A stretch of DNA of 64,000 nt, taken from an uncultured bacterium (GTDB lineage: Bacteria; Bacillota; Clostridia; Lachnospirales; Lachnospiraceae). The position numbers and the translations under genes were made by a program. Shown piece after piece: positions 59,075 through 64,000 of this stretch. The stretch is from assembly GCA_948467735.1 (NCBI GenBank), contig CAOKFN010000013.1:1-64000 (forward strand). Reading direction: 5' to 3'. Position 1 is the stretch's first letter. Each line of letters opens with the position of its first letter. The notes below the pieces were generated by a model, which was not told the origin of the DNA, searched no databases, and was given only the letters and a program-made list of their open reading frames with translations.

Positions 59075-61739
59075 CCGGAAAAGAAATGATGATTTTAAAG
59101 AGGTCTCCGTCCAAAAGGATTTCAAAACCGCCCCCCTGAACCTGTACAAGACTCTTGGCGATGGAAAGCCCTAAGCCGCTCCCCTCCGTGGTCCTTGCGG
59201 AATCTCCCCGGATAAACCGCTCCGTCAATTCATCCGGGCGTATATTCATCTGTTCCTTGGATATATTTTTCATGGATACTTCCACCCTGTCTTCGGGTTT
59301 GGCCAAATCAATATATACCCTTGTACCTTCCAGCGCATACTTACACACATTATTGAACAAATTCTCTATCACGCGCCACATTCTGCTGCTGTCGGCATAC
59401 ACATAGGCCGGCACGTCATGATCCTCAAAAATAACCTGCAGCCGACATTCCTCCAGCCTTTCGGAAAACTCCCCGATACTTTGGTTGATAAGCTCCGTCA
59501 GGTTCAGTTTTTCCTGATTCAGCACAATATTGCCGGAAGAAATTTTAGATGCTTCCACAAGGTCGTCCGTCAGCTGTTTCAGGCGCTGAGCCTTGCCGTC
59601 AAGAATTTTAATATAGCCTTTTGCCGGTTCCTGCTCTATTTTCAGCCGTTTCAATAAATCAATATAATTGATAATGGATGTGAGCGGCGTTTTGATATCA
59701 TGGGAAACATTTGTGATCAAATCCGTTTTCATCTGTTCGTCTTTCATGCTGGTTCTCACCGCTTTCCGGATGCCTTCCCCAATATTGTTCACCGCGTCCG
59801 CCAGCTCTCTGCTGGAACCATGAAGCTTGTCCGCCTGAATTTTAAACTCCACCTCCCCATCCCGGATTCTCTTAATTCCCTCCGCTATCTCAATCTGCTC
59901 CACATTCCGTCGGAACATAACCATACCCACAGTGACGTCCAGAATCACCATACCGCTCATGATTAATATGGAATACATCTGCTGCTGGTCTAACAGCCTA
60001 TAGGCGATCACAATCCCTATTAAATTAGAAAATAAGAACAGATTATACGGAAGCAGCATACTGATTACGGAATTCTTATGCCGCAGCACAAACTGAACGG
60101 AGCTGCCCAGCGCTCTGCAGGCATAATACAAAAAACTGCCTTTCCATAGGTAATCCGCCTTTGCACGACGTACCAGACTATACCAGATGATGTTAAAAGA
60201 AAGGCTGATATACACGCCGTAAAGCGCGAACACGCCGTAGCGGTAAAGTCCGGCCAGCTGGATTCCCAGCAGCTCAATGGGCAGCACATCCGCATTGTCC
60301 GCAATTCTCATAAGCAGCCGATACCCCAGCACACTCCCATAAAGAAACGCCGCGCAGAGAAGAATAATCAGTTCCGTCCAAAGACGGTCAAACCGATTCA
60401 AATACCATATCCGTTCGCCATTCTCACTCACCGCCGTACCCGCTGTTACCGTCATATAAATGCCCAGCCCAAACCACGCCGCCGCCAGCAGAACAATTAA
60501 TCCGATGATTCTGCCTGCATTGGGTACAATCTTTTGATAGACGGCATTGGCCGTATAAAACGCGTCGCCCTCCACGGCATAATTGGTATCCACGCAAAGC
60601 CAGATATGCGTCGTATCCGGATTGGCATAATTATACAAACCGATATAATCGTCTATCTCTTCCTCGCTCAGAATCGTATTGCCCATAAAAACAAGGCTGT
60701 CCGGATAATAAATCAAATACCTCCTATATTCCGAAAAGTACTCCGTGACCTCATTATCCCCCAAGTCCTTGATATCCGGTACATTGGTATAGGTACACAT
60801 GCCGCTGTCGGTCATCATCCGCACCATATACTTCACATTGCTGTTTCCCTCTCTGTAAGCGTCATTACAAAGCTGATATCTTTGATAATTCACGGTAAGC
60901 GCGTCGATGGACGCCGCCACATTGTCCTGAAGCTGGATATAATCCACCCAATTGTCCACATAGTTCGTCAGCTGCCTCACTCCATCCACCGTATTATAAC
61001 GGCAGTTCAACATCGGAACCACCACGGTCAGGGTGCCGTCGTCCTCCCTGTTGACCTTTACATTATTCAGATTTTTCGTCATAATGTAGGAATACACAAG
61101 ATCCTCCAGCTGATCCTGTGTATAGCCATTGAGTTTTTCGGATATCCGGGCGATCTCCTCCTCGCTTTTACCGAATCGTTTTCCTTCCGCATCCTCTTGG
61201 CCCGCCTTATTATCCGTCTCTTCAAAAACCCGGTAAAACCCATCAAAGCGAAGCTGCCCGTATTCATCCAATATGAAATTTTCCGGATAAATACAATTGC
61301 CGAAATAATTTACAAATTCCGACATGCTCATCATCCGGTTGGTGTGCTCCACACCATGTTTTCCCCATTTAATCAAATCATCCAGCTCATAAAGTACCGT
61401 TACCTCACAGCCCTGATCCGCGCCAATCTGACCTGCATAGTCCGTGACGTCGATTTTTTTTAAGGGATCAAACACATCGTTCGTCTCCAGCTGTTCCTTC
61501 ACCACTACCAGCTGTGTAATATCGGAAACCGCATTCCGGAACAAATCATGATAAATATCGGATTCCTCAAATTCCAATTCGGCGTCAATAGGAAAAATTC
61601 TGTATACTTTAATTCCGTCAATAGAATCCACCGTAATGTAAGAATTCAGCAGGATACCCGCCGCGGCAGTCATAATGCCCGCCGCCAATATGTGCTGGAG
61701 CAGTCCCACCGCCAGCCGCTTCCATGTTGACCTTTTCAT
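59046..61739 (-). CDS. Sensor histidine kinase with large extracytoplasmic domain
   Basis: 897 residues. One N-terminal helix (about 10-33), an extracytoplasmic domain of roughly 390 residues, then about five further helices (430-620), a HAMP-like helix pair, the HisKA box Asn-Val-Ser-His-Asp-Ile-Lys-Thr-Pro-Leu-Thr and an HATPase domain with N box Asn-Leu-Phe-Asn-Asn-Val and G box Gly-Ser-Gly-Leu-Gly-Leu. The kinase phosphorylates the OmpR-type regulator encoded directly upstream. Signal unknown; the extracellular part has many Asp/Tyr/Asn and no recognised fold. The Met at 61739 is chosen; a TTG at 61802 is possible but would overlap the regulator. Confidence 0.9.
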   Translation of the reverse strand: MKRSTWKRLAVGLLQHILAAGIMTAAAGILLNSYITVDSIDGIKVYRIFPIDAELEFEESDIYHDLFRNAVSDITQLVVVKEQLETNDVFDPLKKIDVTDYAGQIGADQGCEVTVLYELDDLIKWGKHGVEHTNRMMSMSEFVNYFGNCIYPENFILDEYGQLRFDGFYRVFEETDNKAGQEDAEGKRFGKSEEEIARISEKLNGYTQDQLEDLVYSYIMTKNLNNVKVNREDDGTLTVVVPMLNCRYNTVDGVRQLTNYVDNWVDYIQLQDNVAASIDALTVNYQRYQLCNDAYREGNSNVKYMVRMMTDSGMCTYTNVPDIKDLGDNEVTEYFSEYRRYLIYYPDSLVFMGNTILSEEEIDDYIGLYNYANPDTTHIWLCVDTNYAVEGDAFYTANAVYQKIVPNAGRIIGLIVLLAAAWFGLGIYMTVTAGTAVSENGERIWYLNRFDRLWTELIILLCAAFLYGSVLGYRLLMRIADNADVLPIELLGIQLAGLYRYGVFALYGVYISLSFNIIWYSLVRRAKADYLWKGSFLYYACRALGSSVQFVLRHKNSVISMLLPYNLFLFSNLIGIVIAYRLLDQQQMYSILIMSGMVILDVTVGMVMFRRNVEQIEIAEGIKRIRDGEVEFKIQADKLHGSSRELADAVNNIGEGIRKAVRTSMKDEQMKTDLITNVSHDIKTPLTSIINYIDLLKRLKIEQEPAKGYIKILDGKAQRLKQLTDDLVEASKISSGNIVLNQEKLNLTELINQSIGEFSERLEECRLQVIFEDHDVPAYVYADSSRMWRVIENLFNNVCKYALEGTRVYIDLAKPEDRVEVSMKNISKEQMNIRPDELTERFIRGDSARTTEGSGLGLSIAKSLVQVQGGGFEILLDGDLFKIIISFPEYSEESLSQ

Positions 61740-61788
61740 ATCTATGCCCGCTTCATCATCCTTCCCGCCGCCTGCAGAATACGACGGC

Positions 61789-62481
61789 TTACTGCTTATC
61801 AATCTTATACCCCACGCCCCAGACGACCTTCAGGTATCTGGGTTCTTTGGGATTAATTTCAATCTTCTCGCGAATATGGCGGATATGTACCGCAACCGTA
61901 TTATCCGCCCCTATGGCGTCTTCGTTCCAGATGCTTTCATAAATCTGGTCAATGGAAAATACCCTTCCCTGATTTTTCATCAACAAGAGCAATATGTTAT
62001 ATTCAATGGGCGTCATCTTTACAGGCTCGTCGTCCACAGTCACCTGCTTGGTATCATCATTAATCACAAGCCCCCCCGCCTGATAAATCGCCTTATTCTC
62101 TACATTCAGACTTCCCAGAGAGGTATAGCGGCGCAGATTGGATTTTACTCTTGCGGCCAGCTCCAAGGGATTAAAGGGCTTGGTAATATAATCGTCTGCG
62201 CCGATATTCAGCCCCAGAATCTTATCCGTATCCTCCGATTTGGCAGACAGCATAATAATGGGAATGCTGCTGTACTCACGAATTTTAAGGGTGGCGCGGA
62301 TACCGTCCAGCTTGGGCATCATCACATCCATAATCAACAGATGAATATCTTCCTTCTTCAAGACTTCAATGGCCTGCGCCCCGTCATACGCCTTAAAAAT
62401 CTGATATCCATCCTGACTTAAATAAATTTCGATTGCATCCACAATTTCCTTATCGTCATCACATACAAGAATATTTGCCAT
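61789..62481 (-). CDS. OmpR-family response regulator
   Basis: 230 residues. Receiver domain with acidic pocket Asp-Asp-Asp near residue 8-10, phospho-acceptor Asp in Leu-Leu-Ile-Met-Asp-Val-Met-Met-Pro (about residue 52) and Lys in Ile-Thr-Lys-Pro-Phe; C-terminal winged helix (Trp-Asn-Glu-Asp-Ala-Ile-Gly-Ala-Asp-Asn-Thr-Val-Ala-Val-His-Ile). Partner of the downstream kinase, separated by 50 bases. The ATG follows AGAAAGGG. Confidence 0.96.
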   Translation of the reverse strand: MANILVCDDDKEIVDAIEIYLSQDGYQIFKAYDGAQAIEVLKKEDIHLLIMDVMMPKLDGIRATLKIREYSSIPIIMLSAKSEDTDKILGLNIGADDYITKPFNPLELAARVKSNLRRYTSLGSLNVENKAIYQAGGLVINDDTKQVTVDDEPVKMTPIEYNILLLLMKNQGRVFSIDQIYESIWNEDAIGADNTVAVHIRHIREKIEINPKEPRYLKVVWGVGYKIDKQ

Positions 62482-62566
62482 TTTATCACCCTTTCTATTA
62501 AAGTCCCGGCCCTCCGCTTCGGCTCCAAGTCTGTCTTCATGTCCCGGCCCTCCGCTTCCTCTCCCC
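62482..62566. repeat. Short direct repeat before the two-component genes
   Basis: The 85-base gap carries two copies of TCCCGGCCCTCCGCTTC about 37 bases apart. No promoter is clear within it. Confidence 0.5.
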
Positions 62567-63460
62567 TCACGCCAGCGTCAAAAATGCCCCAAAGTTCCCT
62601 CTGCGGCCGCCGCTTGCCCTGTGGGAAAAAAGATAATCGCTGTTATGGCAGGTGCAGATATCCGTCACCGCGATATTCTGCGGCGGAATTCCCGCCTGCC
62701 GTAGAATAATTTCATTGGCGAGCCATAAATCCAGCTGATACTTCCCCGGCTGTTTCCCCGGCACAGCCGTACCGCTTCCCAGCATATCAATAAACGGTAC
62801 CGCCACCTCCTCGCTGACCTCATAACAGTCCCGGCAGATGGACGGCCCCACAGCGGCGTAAAGATTCTCCGGCCTGCAGCCATAGGTCCGCTCCATTTCC
62901 TTAACCATGCGCTCGCCCATCCTTCCTATCGTTCCGCGCCAGCCGGAATGCGCCAGTCCAATGACCTTTAACACCGGATCCACAAAGAACAAAGGCACGC
63001 AGTCCGCATAATAGGTAACAAGCACAATGCCCGGCTCCTCCGTCATCAGCCCGTCCACATTTTCATAATCTCTGGCACATACAATGCCTTTTCCCTTGTC
63101 TTTGGCGGTAATCCGCCGAATATTTGTCGTATGGGTCTGATGAGAAGCCGCCATATCGCTGACTTGACAGCCAAGCACCCCTGCAATCCGTTCATAATTG
63201 GCGCAAACAGCCTCTTCCTTGTCACCCCGGGTAAAGCTCAGGTTCATAGTAGAAAATTCCCCCTTACTCACTCCTCCCAGACGTGTCGTAATCAGATGCC
63301 TGACGACGCCAAGGTCTTCCAGCAAAGGAAATGTAAGGTACTCCAATTCCGTGCCGCCTTCTTCTGTGAGAAGGTTCTCTTCCATGGAATGCTCTATATA
63401 AACTCTGTTCTGCCGCAGAACCGCCTGTCCGCCCCTGCCTGTCCGATATATTTCAAACAT
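62567..63460 (-). CDS. pgeF: Peptidoglycan editing factor PgeF (laccase-domain family)
   Basis: 297 residues. Family residues for metal binding are present: His in Ala-Ser-His-Gln-Thr-His, Cys in Tyr-Ala-Asp-Cys-Val-Pro and His in Ala-His-Ser-Gly-Trp-Arg-Gly-Thr. PgeF/YfiH/YlmD proteins remove wrongly made muropeptides (UDP-MurNAc-L-Ser) and are purine nucleoside-active in some cases. The ATG at 63460 has AAAGGAAG upstream; the frame continues to 63547 without a site. Located between yraN and a two-component system. Confidence 0.93.
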   Translation of the reverse strand: MFEIYRTGRGGQAVLRQNRVYIEHSMEENLLTEEGGTELEYLTFPLLEDLGVVRHLITTRLGGVSKGEFSTMNLSFTRGDKEEAVCANYERIAGVLGCQVSDMAASHQTHTTNIRRITAKDKGKGIVCARDYENVDGLMTEEPGIVLVTYYADCVPLFFVDPVLKVIGLAHSGWRGTIGRMGERMVKEMERTYGCRPENLYAAVGPSICRDCYEVSEEVAVPFIDMLGSGTAVPGKQPGKYQLDLWLANEIILRQAGIPPQNIAVTDICTCHNSDYLFSHRASGGRRGNFGAFLTLA

Positions 63461-63571
63461 ACGCTTCCTTTCTTTCCATATCCGTTCCCGTCTTCCGGCG
63501 CAAATCGGCTTCGTATCGCCGCTTGAAAAAAGGCGGCTCCATTCCATTCCCGTCTGCGCAGACTGTTCTGC

Positions 63572-63958
63572 CTACCATCTCTGCCGATAGGAATCATGGG
63601 GATAAATATGAGGGAAAGCGTTTTGTATCCACTGTATTTCCCCTCCCTGAATTCCCACCACGTCATATCTCACGCTTACGCTGTCTCCCAGATGATGGAT
63701 ATATCTATAATAATCTGCCGTTCTACAGATTCTGCGCTGCTTCCGATCATCCACCGCCTCCAGCGCATACCCCTTTTCGGAAGTTCTTCGATATTTTACC
63801 TCCACAAACACCAGATACCCCAAATGATATCCTATCAAATCTATTTCACCCTGCCTGCAGCTAAAATTCGACGCCGCAATCCGCATTCCCTGCGCCGTCA
63901 GATACTCCGCCGCCATTTTTTCCCACTCAGTCCCCGTTTCCCGACGATTCAGACTCAC
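63572..63958 (-). CDS. YraN family endonuclease-like protein
   Basis: 128 residues. The nuclease-like motif Gly-Glu-Ile-Asp-Leu-Ile with Val-Phe-Val-Glu-Val-Lys-Tyr-Arg is typical of the UPF0102/YraN family, a restriction endonuclease-like fold of unknown cellular role, often near rnhB and tRNA or flagellar-type genes. It begins with GTG whose TGA-overlap (GTGA) couples it to the gene entering from the right edge. No strong ribosome binding site of its own. Confidence 0.88.
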   Translation of the reverse strand: MSLNRRETGTEWEKMAAEYLTAQGMRIAASNFSCRQGEIDLIGYHLGYLVFVEVKYRRTSEKGYALEAVDDRKQRRICRTADYYRYIHHLGDSVSVRYDVVGIQGGEIQWIQNAFPHIYPHDSYRQRW

Positions 63959-64000
63959 CTTTTCTTCATTTTACCTTTCAGTTTATCCATAGAATCCACA
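63955..64000 (-). CDS. Partial 3' end of an upstream gene
   Basis: The last 46 bases of the window read on the minus strand into a basic C-terminus (Met-Asp-Lys-Leu-Lys-Gly-Lys-Met-Lys-Lys-Arg) ending in TGA at 63955-63957, which overlaps the yraN start by 4 bases. In related genomes an EscU/FlhB-like protein precedes yraN, which would fit, but too little is visible to identify it. Confidence 0.35.
   Translation of the reverse strand, partial: VDSMDKLKGKMKKR

Noticed and set aside
60534..61463. 309-codon plus-strand frame opposite the kinase ectodomain
   Set aside because: Ile/His-rich shadow of the minus-strand kinase gene with no ribosome binding site.

Overview
The window reads as the chromosome core of a spore-forming, low-to-mid GC Gram-positive of the class Clostridia, most likely a Lachnospiraceae-type gut anaerobe. 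The evidence is the clostridial gene set (YtfJ/GerW, YqfC, YqfD, SpoIVA, DUF2953, Asp23, PgeF), meso-diaminopimelate peptidoglycan genes (dapF plus a DNPR-type murE), strong AGGAGG-like ribosome binding sites before nearly every gene, and TTGACA/TATAAT-type promoters. I see no rRNA, tRNA, CRISPR array, prophage or intact insertion sequence. Most genes lie on the minus strand.

Layout. 1-3.5 kb: Asp23, rpmB (plus), a C-terminal J-domain protein, a 46-residue membrane peptide, YtfJ, DUF2953 and a small conserved protein. 3.7-5.4 kb: a degenerate-looking HD-GYP protein facing a Nudix hydrolase. 5.4-11.6 kb: an envelope and division block read zapA, U32 peptidase, ftsW/rodA-like, class B PBP. 11.9-18 kb: dapF-murE, a Cys/Met PLP enzyme, a secreted unknown and a MurJ/SpoVB-like flippase. 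18-24.8 kb: yqfC-yqfD-phoH-ybeY, pyrimidine nucleoside phosphorylase and a membrane-anchored MutS-like ATPase. 24.9-29.3 kb: a nucleoside/purine salvage group (PNP, cytidine deaminase, amidohydrolase, NCS2 permease). 29.4-33 kb: two divergent polytopic glycosyltransferase-like proteins. 33-34.6 kb: spoIVA. 34.7-43.2 kb: a TetR / MMPL-RND exporter / 1725-residue surface protein locus. 43.3-50.5 kb: an MscS-like channel, a serpin lipoprotein, tyrS, a zinc-ribbon protein and a CoxE-like VWA protein. 50.6-64 kb: moxR, metF, gpsA-plsY-der-DUF512 radical SAM, prs, a two-component system, pgeF and yraN.

Two things stand out. First, a divergent TetR regulator with a perfect 12-bp-arm palindrome controls an exporter translationally coupled to a giant anchored protein with a mirror-image domain order (GLUG, helices, InlB-like repeats, helices, GLUG, membrane anchor); I consider it the best candidate for an undescribed system. 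Second, degenerate tandem repeats of 15-42 bp have expanded in several conserved genes and intergenic gaps. The extreme case is a 404-bp segment that codes in two frames at once, for the C-terminal tail of the FtsW-like protein and the N-terminal tail of its partner PBP. Domain assignments rest on motif recognition by eye; no database search was run.
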